NCBI GenBank assembly: GCA_905221605.1
Contig: CAJNDS010002257.1
Coordinates: forward strand, 991,422-1,055,421
DNA: 64,000 nt
Direction: 5' to 3'
Origin: Symbiodinium natans
Taxonomy: Eukaryota; Sar; Dinophyceae; Suessiales; Symbiodiniaceae
This document shows positions 12,528 to 25,390 of this stretch, piece by piece. The notes under the pieces are model-generated. The model did not search any database and had not been told where the DNA came from. It saw only the letters and a list, made by a program, of their open reading frames with translations. Every line of letters starts with the position of its first letter. Position 1 is the first letter of the stretch. A program made the position numbers and the translations under genes.

Positions 12528-15500
12528 CTGAAGGAGTGCGGGCTTGTTGAACATTCCTTGGGAGGTTCCCCCTTATACAAAATGGGGGGGTTTAGGGTTT
12601 AGGGTTTAGGGTTTAGGGTTTGGGGTTTGGGGTTTGGGGTTTAGGGAACAGGCTTGTTGGGCGTTCCTTGGGATGTTCCCCCCCTTATACTAGCAGTCCT
12701 TAACAGGGATTATAGTACCCCCCCAATGATAATGCCTAATAAGGACGCTGCGTATATGTGGGAACATCCCAAAACATTCCTATTTAGTTCTCTACAGGGT
12801 TTTCGGGTTTTAGGGCTTAGGCTTCAGTATCGTCGGGCACCGCGGTCACCCAGGAAAGGAATCAAAACAGAAGACGCGGTAGAATCTCAAGACTATCATC
12901 AATCCGAATTATTGCTATTAACCAGACCATGAGGTTCGGTTTAGGAGTTTAGGGGTTTAGGGGTTAGGGGTTTAGGGGTTTAGGGGTTTAGGGGTTTAGG
13001 GGGGTTTAGGGCTTAGGGGTCTAGGGTTTAGGGGTTTAGTGGTTTAGGGGTTTAGGGGTTTAGGGGTTTAGGGGTTTAGGGGTTTAGGGGTTTAGGGGTT
13101 TAGGGGTTTAGGGGTTTAGGGGTTTGGGGTTTAGGGTTTAGGGGTACCCTACATAGCAGCTTGTTCCCAAGCCGGTTTTCCCAAGGGTGTCCACATCCTA
13201 GCTTGATTTTTGATAGCTGCGGTCGGGCTAGCCCTAAACCCTAAACCCTAAACCCTAAACCCTAAACTGTGTTGCACACATCCTGCGGACTGCCAGAACA
13301 CGCCCTATGCCTCTCTGCTTCGCACCACGCCTGCTCCATGTCGGGACCCAGAGCGGCCAGATCAGGATTTAGGGTTTAGGGTTTAGGGCTTAGGGTTTAG
13401 GGTTTAGGGTTTAGGGTTTAGGGTTTAGGGTTTAGGGTTTAGGGTTTAGGGTTTAGGGTTTAGGGTTTAGGGTTTAGGGTGATCTTTGTCCAGGAGCCAC
13501 AGGCCCCACTGGAAGAGTTGTTCCACGGCGAGGGTCCATGATCACCAAAACAGGAGTGCTCCTGCAGAAGCCTACAACCTCACAAGTATGGGGTTTGCGG
13601 TTTAGGGTCAGTTTAGGGTTTAGGGTTTAGGGTTTAGGGTTTAGGGTTTAGGGTTTAGGGTTTAGGGTTTAGGGTTTAGGGTTTAGGGTTTAGGGTTTAG
13701 GGTTTAGGGTTTAGGGGTCAAGCCCCTGAGCCGGAAGCTCGCACCTCCAACTTCACGTCGCCGTCGCCCGCGCGTTTTTCACACAGTTCCTGGGGGAGGC
13801 GGAGCCACTGTTTAGGGTTCAGGGTTCAGGGTTCAGGGTTTAGGGTTCAGGGTTTAGGGTTTAGGGTTTAGGGTCGCGGGCCCCAGTAGGTCTAGGGCTT
13901 TTAGGGTTTGGGTTGAGAGTTTAGGGCTTTAAGGAAGGAGGGCTTGTGGGTTTGGGGGGTTAAGGCTTTCAGGGGCTTTAGGGCTTTTAGAGGGATATGA
14001 TGGGGCTTTAGGGCTCTAGGGAGGAGAGCTTGAGGGCTTTAGGGTGGAGGGTTTTGGAGTTTAGGGGTCGAGGGTTCTTGAGGTTTAGGGTTTTGGGGCT
14101 CGAGGGCTTTCAGGGTGGAGGGTTTCAGGCTTTCATTGAGTGCATTGAAGGGCTGAAGGTGCCTTTGCCCCGTCCAGGAACCGAACTCTCAGCTCGGCCA
14201 CGCGTGTGTCGACGACGGACCGATGCGGTTTAGGGTTTAGGGTTTAGGGTTTAAGGTTTAAGGTTTAAGGTTTAAGGTTTAGGGTTTAGGGACGCATCTT
14301 CCAGCCTGTCAGTCGATGTGTTCAGGGCAACTGCTATTGTAGCCCCTGCTGCTCGGGGCCGGCATCATCGTGCGGCCTTGCCTTTGACCTCTGGAGGTTT
14401 AAAAAAAAAAGGTGCCCGGTTCCTGCCTAATTGGGTGCATGAAGGAACCCAACCCTTACAACTACATGGGCTTTATGCCTGAAAGGTTTCAGGGTTTAGG
14501 GGGTGGAAGTCTTCGGGGTTTAGGGTGTCTGCGCTTGGGGCTGTATCCCTACAAGGATTTACAAGTTGAGGGTCTTGGGGCTAAACCCTAAACCCTAAAC
14601 CCTCAACCCTCAACCCTAAGCCCTAAACCCTAAACCCTAAACCTAGGGGGGGTGGGGGGGGGGGGGGGGGGTGGGGCGGGATACCATGGGGGAGGGTGGG
14701 GGGGGGGGGGGGCAGATACCATGGGGGAGGGGGTGGGGGGGGGGGGTACCGACACGGGACACGGAACCATATACGCATAGGTAAAGGTGGAAACTTGCGC
14801 ACTCTCGACGCCCGTGAGGCACCATCGGCGGCACGCGAGAACGTCCTCGAAGTTGCCCCAGGCTCCACTCACGGAGACCAGGACTTCGCCGAGCCACGCG
14901 GCGGCTTCGGTGTGTGTAGCCGCCCGTACCAGCTTTGCGGATGCGAGCGCGTCGGCGGCACAGCAGGGATGCGCCCCGCCAGGCCATAGCTGCACCTGCC
15001 CGAGAGTGGTATCGCAAAGCGCTCCATCATAACCGCTTCCTCCGGCCGCCCCCCGAAGTTGGCGCGGGATCTCGCAGGGGCCGAGGCGGCGGCGCGCCAA
15101 CGATGGCTCGTAGATCCTTAACCTAAAACCCCTACACCATCACCAACCCTTAGCCCTACGTTGTAAGGCTTTCGTCCACCTAAACCCTAATCCCAAACAC
15201 CCTATTATTGCTAACCGTGGTAGCCCAGCGGATGATATTATCATAAGGGTACCCTTTTTGGGGGTTGGTTACTTGAAAACGCACCTAGAACCGAAAAAAG
15301 TGCAAAAGGGCACCGCTGGGCTACCAAGGTAACCTCAAACCCTAAACCCTAAACCCTGAACCCGAAAACCGCAAACCCCAAGCCCTGACGAGTGACCTTG
15401 AGCTCTCCGGCACGCAGCTCCACAAGCTCCTGGGGGCTGCGGGCTTCTACCGATGTTGGGGTGTTAGGGTTTAGGGTTGAGGGTTTCGGGTTTAGAGTTT

Positions 15501-18500
15501 CGAGCGAACTTCAGATTTACCAGGGCACGCGCTTAGGCCTTAATTATAAGGGTTGCCACTTACATCCGCAAGAAGGACTTCTTCACGCGCTCCGGCAGTT
15601 CATTCACAGCTTGATTCCAGTGTCTCCATTCCTCCACTCGGCTCTTCCCCTAACGTGCTCTTCTCACGATTAGCAACATGTCATTGCCACTATTCTTTCC
15701 CAGTATTGCCACTAGTCGACTTGTTCTCCTTGCTAGTATTACTACTAAATGCTTCGACTACTGGTTAATACAAAACTATTACTCATATGAAGGAAGTCGA
15801 ACACCTGTTTTTTTTTTGAACTACCCGGGGTCACTAAGGGTTGTTTCATGGGCCCTTAACATGGGCCCCTTATGTACCCGTCATATACCCTTTTCAAATT
15901 AAGGGCCCTTACATCAGAACCCTTGAAAGCGGGCAGGGAGGCCCATGAAACTACCCTCAGAGCGGTGGCTCATGTCTTTGGGGCATGTGTCTTCCATCTG
16001 TCAAGTGCGTGTCAGATCAAAAGCCACATCCTCGCTCCCTAAACCCGAAATGGACGACCTCGACATGACTTGCAACAAACGATGTCTGCGACAGCCGTGA
16101 CGTCGCGTCTACCACATCTTTGTTGGCATCAGAAATGGCGAGCGATCGCAACATGACCTGCAGAGGATGGGCGATTAAGCCTGATAGTCCCCATTATCAA
16201 CCCTATAAAGGGCCTGAGTAAGGGGTTAGGGTATAATAGCCCATCCTGGTGCAGAGGAGCCCTCGTCAGCCGCCTTGAGAAACAAACGAAAGTCAAGACC
16301 CCGAACATCCCAAACATCCCACACCCTAAGCCTCAAACCCTAAACATACCAAACAATAAACCCAGACCCCACACCCTAAACCCCAAACCCTACTTGGCTG
16401 CACTTAGGGGGGTAGCTAAAAATTAAATTCTTAGCTGGCTTCTTAAGAAACCCAATAAACCCCAAAAAGGTAAGGATCTAAAGTTACAGTACAGTACCAC
16501 AAAGCCGAAAGCCCTGGAGGGGTCCTTGACCTGAGCCGACGCCTTCTCCGCGGCCTCGCGCGCGAAGCCGCGCACCTCGACGAGACCTGGGTCGAGCTCA
16601 GAGAAACGTGCTGCTATAGGGTTTAGGGTGTAGGGTTTAGGGTTCAGGGTTCAGGGTTTAGGGTTTAGGGTTCAGGGTTAGGGTGATTCAAGCCTGTTTG
16701 TTTGTTCGCCGCCCTCAAAAGCAGGAATTTGGTGACTTTTAGCTTTATTCTTATTGTTGTTCGTTTACTGCCTTTGTTTGGCCTTTTGGGGTGTATAGAT
16801 TTGTTGAACAAATCCAGCGTTTCGCGGTTTACCATTTACATTGTTTTTCGTCCTCCCATCCAAGACGCCCAACGACCATGGAGGAACATATTCATGCCTC
16901 GACCTAAACCCTCAACCCTCAACCCTGGACCCTTCAACGCTACAATAAAACTTCAACCTTGGAATGTTTCCTCTTATACTGACAGTCCTTAGTAGGGATT
17001 ATCGTACCCCCCCTCTTATGATCCCTATTCAGGAGTTGTCCCTAAACCCTAAACCCTAAACCCTAAACCCTAAACCCCAAACCCTAAACCCTAAACCTCT
17101 CTTATCTATATATATTTAAACCCTACAAGGCAGCAAATCGACCGGCCCTGTTGGTCACTGGCCCTGGGGCCAATCCTTCCAGATCGACCGGCCCTGTTGG
17201 GCACTCAAGGGTCTGGCCTGGTCCTGGCCCGCGCGCGCGGCCTTGGCCTTGGCCACGGCAAATCGACCGGCCCTGTTGGGCACTCAAGGGTCTCTGCTTG
17301 GTCTTGAGCGTTTAGCCTTGGTCTTTAAACCTTAATGGCAGCAAATCGACCGGCCCTGTTGGGCACTCAAGGGTTTGGCCTTGTCCTGGCCCGCGCGCAC
17401 GGCCTTGGCCTTGGCCTTGGCCTTGGCCACGGCAAATCGACCGGCCCTGTTGGGCACTCAAGCCCCCCCCCCCCCCCTTTCCCCTCCCCCCTCCCCCTCC
17501 TACCTATATATATAGAAATCTAAATGACAGCAAATCGACCGGCCCTGTTGGTCACTGGCCCTGGCCCTGTTGGGCACTCAAGGGTCTGGCCTTGTCCTGG
17601 CCCGCGCGCACACGCCTAGGTTGGAGGACAGGGCTTGCTGATGAAAAATGTAAACTTTGTATTTCTTAATGTTTTGGGATTCTCTGGGTGGGTGGGTTTT
17701 TTTCGAGAGTCCAAACAGCAGCTGAACTAGAGATTGCTCGACCCGGAGCTGCTGAACCCTAAACCCTAAACCCTAAACCCTAAACCCTAAACCCTAAACC
17801 CTAAACCCTAAACCCTAAACCCTAAACCCTAAACCCTAAACCCTAAACCCTAAACCCTAAACCCTGTTCCTATAAGGGGGGAACATCCCAACTTCAACCC
17901 GGCAAGCCAGCATCATGCCCTGTAGGCATGAACATCTCCTCCTGCTGCCTTACTCAAGGGACTCAAGGAGGGACCCTTATAAGGGACCTTAGGGGCTCTT
18001 TAGGGTTTAGGGTTTAGGGTTTAGGGTTTAGGGTTTAGGGTTTAGGGTTTAGGGTTTAGGGTTTAGGAAAGGGACCTTAGGGGTTCGTTAGGGGTTGTTC
18101 GGGGGCTACTTATAAGTATACAGTCTATAGGGAGTATAGAAGGTATATGGGGTTATCTTGGGGAATAAGATTGCGGGTCCCTTCTAGAATTCCCTCCTTA
18201 TACCCGCTTAACTTCTGCCCGCAATGACCCAGAGCACAAAAAAAAACACACGTCCCAAACTCCTCGAGGCCCGCTCATCTCGCTTTAAAGCCCGAAGTCC
18301 TCACACGCCAACTTCGACAACCCTCAAAACCTGACCCTAAACCCTAAACCCTGAACCCTAGCCCTAAACCCAAACCCTGAACCCTGAACCCTAAACCCCA
18401 AACCCCCTAAACCCTAAACCCCCTAAACCCTAAACCCTGAACCCCCCAACAGCGGGCCTTCGCCACACCGCACCAGCTCCTGGCTGCTGCGCTTCAGCGC

Positions 18501-21500
18501 ATCCTCGAGCTGCCTGCAGCGTCGGGTTTAGGGTGCGGGGTGTAGGGTGAGGGTGTAGGGTGTAGGGTGTAGGGTTTAGGGCCTGGCCTTTTCCAAGGGA
18601 TACCCCCAAAACCCCCACGCCAGGAGGACCCGGACCCCTCGCCGCAGGGTGCTCAGGGGCCTCAGGCCGGCTCAGGCAGAGCGGATGCTCGCCTAGCCCG
18701 CCTCCCTGGCCCGTCGTTTATGGCCTCTGGCTTCTGTACTGACTCTCGGATCCAACCCCGAACATCATGAAACTGATTTAGTTTTTTGAAGTGGACTGTT
18801 GCCTTGAGTTTGGGCCTAAACCCTAAAAGGAATAGGTTTGGGTGGCTTTGCCGCCTCGGACGGAGTGGGGTTGGAGAAAAGTGTTCGATGGCCCTCCACA
18901 ATCGGGCCAAAGCTGCTCTTCGCACCTCACCAAGCTTTCGAGCTTGTTCCGAAATCTAACCTTCACAGCACCTACGCCCTATCACAGCAAACCCTAAACC
19001 CTAAACCCTAAACCCTAAACCCTAAACCCTAAACCCTAAACCCTAAACCCTAAACCCTCAGCCCGTAGCTTTGTCGCGGTTGCAAGCAGGTGCTGCGTTG
19101 ATGGTTTGAAACCCTAAACCCTAAAGCCTAAACCCGAAACCTTACACCCCAAAACCCTAACCCTAAACCCTAAACCCTATAAACCCTAAACCCTAAACCC
19201 TAAACCCCAAACCCTAAACCCTATAAACCAATGTGGATCGGGTAAGTGCAAACGCAGCCGGTCGCCGGGACATGTGCTTATTCGCAGCATGCGCGAGCCA
19301 TTAGGAGCCTTGCTTCTCGCTGAGTTGCGTTTCGGGCCGGCGGTAGTGCTCCGTCATCAACCTAAAGCCTAAACCCTAAACCCTAAACCCCAAATCCCTA
19401 AACCCTAAACCCTAAACCCCAAACCCCAATCCCAAATCGCTAAACCCGAAGCCCTAAACCCTAAAGCATGGCTGCGAGATCTCCCGCTGATCATCCTCGT
19501 AAGGAAATAAAGGATAGTCGTAATCCTCATATTGCCCTTAACAAGGACGATTCATTTTTTCTCTTTTGGGGTTTCTTAAGCAACCCTAAACCCTAAACCC
19601 TAAACCCTAAACCTTAAACCCTAAACCCTAAACCCCAACAAGGTACCCCCTACTTTCGGAAACCTCTACCTCGTCGCGCTGCCCCCACCCAGCCTGTCGG
19701 CTGCCTCGCACTTCGCAATCTCGGCCGTCAAGCCTCTGGCTTGCGATGTGCCCCCCTTTGTACTAACGGTCCTTACTTGGGATGACAGTACTCCCCTATA
19801 CTATACTCCCTATTAAGGACTGTGCTGCTTGTAGAAGGGGGAACATCCCAACCTCTGGGGTGCACTCTCTGGGGTTCAACGGGCTTTGACGGTTCTTGGC
19901 TGCACGGGATTTTTGGGGGCGTTTGCATGTTCGGGCTTTAGGATGTTTCGGACTTCTTGGGTCTTAGGGTTTTTGGGGGGTTTCGCTATGTTTAAAAAAA
20001 AATAGACTTGGGGCTGATGGCTTCGAAGGTAGGGGGCTGTGCTCAGGGTGAAATGTGTTGCCTTTGGCATGCTGTGGCAACGTAGACGTAGGTTGCATGG
20101 TGTAAAGATTCCAGACGAAACGTGGGGGATCCCGAAAAGTTGGTCCCTTCGGAGGCACTTAAACTAGCACGAGGCGACCCGCCCGAAACCTCACAACATA
20201 GACCCCAGAGTAGTGCCCCAAAGGCCCTATAGTTCCTGGAGTTTTTTGAAACCGATTTAGCCTTGGCTGCACTTGGGGGGGTAGCTGGAAATTAAACCTT
20301 TAGCTGCCTTAATAAGAAACCCAATAAACCCAAAAAAGGTAAGGATCTAAAGTTACAGTAAAGCACTACAAAGTAACCTTCATCAATCATCCCCATCCCA
20401 GAAAATGCCATAAGCAAAGCCCGCCTCGACGCAGGTCGACCAAGTCTCTTCCGAGCCTGGGTTGTGTTTAGGGTTTAGGGTTTAGGGTTTAGGGTTTAGG
20501 GTTTAGGGTTTAGGGTTTAGGGTTTAGGGTTTAGGGTTTAGGGTTTAGGGTTTAGGGTTTAGGGTTTAGGGTTTAGGGTTTAGGGTTTAGGGTTTAAAGC
20601 TCTAAGGACTCGGGCTTGAGTCTGAGCGGTTCGTGGCTAATTCGGGTTGAAGGCTTCTACGGCCTTCGGAGGTTGAGGGAAAAGGGTTTAGGGGTGTGAG
20701 CCGGGCTTCTAAGGGCGCTTAGGGTTTCAGAAGGAGGGGGGGGGTCTAAGAGCGGGGGGAATGGGGCTTTGGGGGTTCGAGGGTCAACGGGCTTAGGGGA
20801 TAGGAGCTCGCGTAGGGTTTATGCGCGTGACGTTTAGTGTTTCGCTCTCTCTGGTTCTTGCCTTTCCTGTGTTTCTTTCTCTTCCTTCCTGCTACGGGGG
20901 AGGTTCCACCTGTCGCCGCCCGTTTCGGCAGCGTTTAGGCAGCACGGTCTTCACAGTTCTGAACCTCTTCGGGAAAATCTGAACAGAGGGCTCCTGTCCT
21001 CATAAAACCGCAGGCCAACCATGCCTCCGCATGATCTCGCAAGATCGTCATCTTGACCAACTAGGACTTGCCCTTTCTCCACTGGGTCGATGCCGAACAC
21101 GCGGATCTCGGGTTGAAAAGAATCGCAGACCCAGCTGCGACGCCGTTGAGTGCGCTGCGCACGATGATGACGCCATCTTGCGCATGCTGTGGGCTGCGCC
21201 CTCGATGCAGCAGGTGGAAGTATGCGAAAACCTGCTGCTCTCCGTTTTTGTTTGTTAGCTGCCGGCTTCATGACGTTTGTCTACCCATTCTGCCGGCCAA
21301 GGTGTTTTCTTTTTGCTTCTTCGTTTTTGTTGTGTGCGTGTGCCGCTTGCTCCATTTGCAAACACAATGACCCGCATAACTATCCGATGGCATGATGTCA
21401 CTTAAATAGCTTCGTCGGCCGATGCTTCCTGCCTTCGTGGCCCGACCTGCAAGAATGCCACCCTAATCGCGTTGTTGGCCGATGCTGCCTACGGACTTTG

Positions 21501-24500
21501 CGTGGCTAGTGTCAAAAGTCGGCAGTTTGCCCTTTGTTTTGCTCCAGAGCCCAATCGCCCGACTGTCCCAGCTTCATTGAAGTGCTTCAGCTGGCACAGG
21601 CACATCACAATCCCAGCGTCCGGGCTTTTGGAAGACGGACTTTGAAGCGTGGAACGCATCTTGCCTGTACATGGAGATTCAAGGGTTTGGGCCGGGTATA
21701 GGGTATTCAGGGGAACCCAGACCTGAGGTCCCTGGTCCAGGTTTAGTCACAGCCCCTAAGCTCGAACACCCAAACAGCAAACCACAAACCCCTAAGACCA
21801 CAAACGCCTAAAGTCCGTGAGACCATCAAAGGTTCAAAGCCCCTTCAACCTTACACCCAAAAGCCCCGAAGATTCTCCAAGCCCACACCCCTGAACAACT
21901 CCCCTCCAACCCTATCCCCTGCACCCCCTTAACCCCTCCGCTCTAAAGCCCTAAATACAAAACTCTAAAACAGTAAAACCCTAAAACCCTAAAACCCGAA
22001 AACCTAAACCCCCTCAAACCCCAAACCCCCTAAACCCCTAAGCCCTAAAACCTAAACCCCCTAAAACAACCTCTAAAACCTTAAAACCCCTAAACCCCTA
22101 AAACTCTAAACCCTAAAACCCCAAAACAACCCCTAAAACCACCCAACGTGAAACATGAAGCCCTAAAACCCCTAAGACCCCTAAGACCCCTGAGACCCCT
22201 GAAACCCCTAAGACCCCTAAACCCTAAACCCTAAACCCTAAACCCTAAACCCTAAACCCTAAACCCTAAACCCTAAACCCTAAACCCTAAACCCTAAACC
22301 CTAAACCCTAAACCCTAAACCCTAAACCAACCTCCAAAGCCACCCAACATGAAACCCGCGTCCCGGGAGCTGCTCGGAGCGCGCTGCGTTCTCCGCAGCG
22401 GAGGCCCGGAGTGCCTCGGAGATTGGCTTAGGGTTTAGGGTTTAGGGTTTGGGGTTTAGGGTTTATTAGGGTTTAGGGTTTGGGGTTTGGGGATTAGGGT
22501 TTGGGATGTGGGGTTTAGGGGGTTTGTATGGTGGGGGGGGGGGGGAGGGCTTTGGGGTGTTTCCGTGACATTGTCTTAAGGGCTTCTTAACCCGAAATCC
22601 TAGCATCAGCGAGTGCGCTGGGGACTGTCGGCCAGAAGCTCGCGAAAAGAACTCTTACGCGACGTCGAGGGCGTCGTGTGTGAGATGTCCTAAGGAGTGG
22701 TCACCCGGCCTTGAGATTTAGGGTTTAGGGCTTTTGTTTTTAGGGTTTGGGGTTTAGGGTTTAGGGTCTCGGTCCTCGGATCATCGTACGGATCCCTGCA
22801 AATTCGGCAAAAATTGGACAACTATCCAAACCAGCCATCCGGGGGGGGGGGGGGGCAGGTGGGTTCTCTATCTTTCTCTCTCTCTCTCTCTCTCTCTCTG
22901 GTTCCTTCTTTCTCTCTCTCTCTCGCTGATTCTTTCTTTCTTTTTTCTTTCTTTCTTTCTCTCTTTCTAACTCTCTCTCTCTCTGTTTATACACAGGACA
23001 CCCAGAGCCTAATTTCCTACCAAGAACCAGCTATCCTTCCCACGTTTTGTAGGCCAACACCACAACTCCCATGAGGGCTGTATAGGATAAAGGCCCCACA
23101 AGAAAGTAGGCCGTAAGAAGGCCTGAAGTGGGCTCAGGAAGCTGAAAAGGCAGGGTGTAGCCTGACTTGGAGGTGCTTACTCGCAGGGTTGAGGGTTTAG
23201 GACGATCAGATAAGCCCTAATCTAAACCCTCGACGCGAAATACTAATCCCAGCATGACAGGGCTGTGGGCCGAGGGCTAAACCCTAAACCCTAAACCCTA
23301 AACCCTAAACCCTAAACCCTTCGAGTAAGCCTCCATCTTCGAGCTGTGCTCAGAGCTCCGCTGCTCCACGAGCTCCTCCGAAAGATATGCCATAAGCCCT
23401 TAGGCAGGGTTTAGGGTTTAGGGTTTAGGGTTTAGGGTTTAGGGTTTAGGGTTTAGGGTCTAGGGTTTAGGGTTTAGGGTTTAGGGTTTAGGGTTTAGGG
23501 TTTACGGTTTAGGGTTTAGGGTTTAGGGTTTAGGGTTTAGGGTTTAGGGTTTAGGGTTTAGGGACCCTAAATCGCCCCCAAAGCCCGATCAACCCACAAC
23601 CATATTCTAAAGAATTCGGTCTTCGGGGGTTTAGGGCTTAGGGCGGGTATAAAACGTGCTACTACTACAGGACAGCTAAAATGGCGTTCATGAACACCCG
23701 CATCACCGGCTTAGGATTGAGGGCTCTCGGGTTCGGGGTTGAGCATAACTAGGATGTAGGTGCTAGCGTTTTAGGGTTTAGGGTTTAGGATTTTAGGGTT
23801 TAGGGCTTAGGGATAATTAGGTTTAACACAGCACCCAGTGTTCCAACGACTCTGCAAAACCCCTACAGCCCTAAAATCCTGAACTCGTGCATCCTAAGCT
23901 CCACCCCATACTCCAAACCCCAACACCCTTAACCCTGCTATGACCCTAGACCCCAAAGCCCAAACCTCAAAACCCAAACCTAAACACCTAAATCTTACAC
24001 CCTACTTCTCCAAAGCCACTAAACCAGATCACCCAATACCCTAAACACATTACCACCTACAACGGCCCAACCAAAAGCCCACCTCTAAACATTTCAAAGC
24101 CTTACTAACACCCCAAGCCCCTCCCAGATCTTCCAGGAATAGCTACAGTGAGAAATTTCGCTGTATGGCTTTTGCAAAAAAAACACTTCACCAAGCTATT
24201 TGAGAAGGTCTATCCCTAAACCTCTACACACGACAAACGCCAAAACCCCGAAAACACAGTGACCCCACATCGAAAGCCCTCATAACGCAAGCCGCCCTAA
24301 ACAAACCCAACCCCTCCAACCCTAGAAAGCCTTAAAACAAAACAAACTCAACCCTAAAAGCCGCACAGCCTAAAAGCGAACACCCTACAGACCCCAGAGC
24401 TCTGCCCCAAACCTAAACTTGAACCAGTGCTAGCGCTATAATCTGTCCTTCCATGATGACGGACTCTGTAGGTGGAGCTGAACTGCTTCACGCTTTGTCT

Positions 24501-25353
24501 ACAATCTGCAACGCCACACCCCAAACCCAAAAACATCCCAACCCCCCCCCCCCCCCCCCCCCCCCCCCGAAGCCCAAAATCACCCTAAACCCCCTAGAGT
24601 CCTAAACCCCAAACCTCCCTAAGCCTCAACTACAACCCCAGCCCCTGTTTTTTGCGGTTTAGGGTCTATAGGGTTTCAGGTTTAAACCCGGACCCTGGAC
24701 CCTGGACCCTAATCAAACCGTAAACCCTAAACCCTAAACCCTAAACCCCAAACCCCAAACCCCAAACCCCAAACCCTAAACCCTAAACCCTAAGAAGGTC
24801 CTTCAGCTCGCTGGCGCGCTGCTCCAGCTGCTCTCGGCCCTGCGTCGTCGCCTTCCAACCACAGGCGTCGATTCTTTATGGAGGCGGTTCGGGTTTAGGG
24901 TTTGGGGTTTGGGGATTGGGGTTTTCGAGTTTAGGGGTTAGGGTTTGGGGTTTGGGGATTGGGGTTTTCGAGTTTAGGGTTTAGGGCTTGGGGTTTAAGG
25001 TCTGGGGATTAGGGTTTGGGTTTTTTTAGGGGGGCTTTTGACAGAACTTAGGTTTGTCACTGTACGGGTTTAGGGTTTAGGGTTTAGGGTTTAGGGTTTA
25101 GGGTTTAGGGGTTTAGGGGTTTAGGAAGTTTAGGGGTTTAGGGGTTTAGGAAGTTTAGGGTTTAGAGCTTGGGGATCCAAGGTGGTTTCTCTGGGGGGCT
25201 TGGGAACTGTGAACGAGGGTTCAAGGATTTGGGCCCTGCGAGGTTGGTGTGGGGACTCTGTAGCGCCCGTTAAACCGAATCCCTGAAGGGCACAAAGAAG
25301 CTGCAAAAGTTCAGGGTTCAAGGTTTTGGGATGAGGGAGAGAGAAACCACCAA

Positions 25354-25390
<37 letters not shown>

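Noticed and set aside
20951-21271. Overlapping plus and minus frames of 75-106 codons
   Set aside because: Arg/Ala-rich antisense pairs in GC-rich unique DNA; no domain and no splice pattern.
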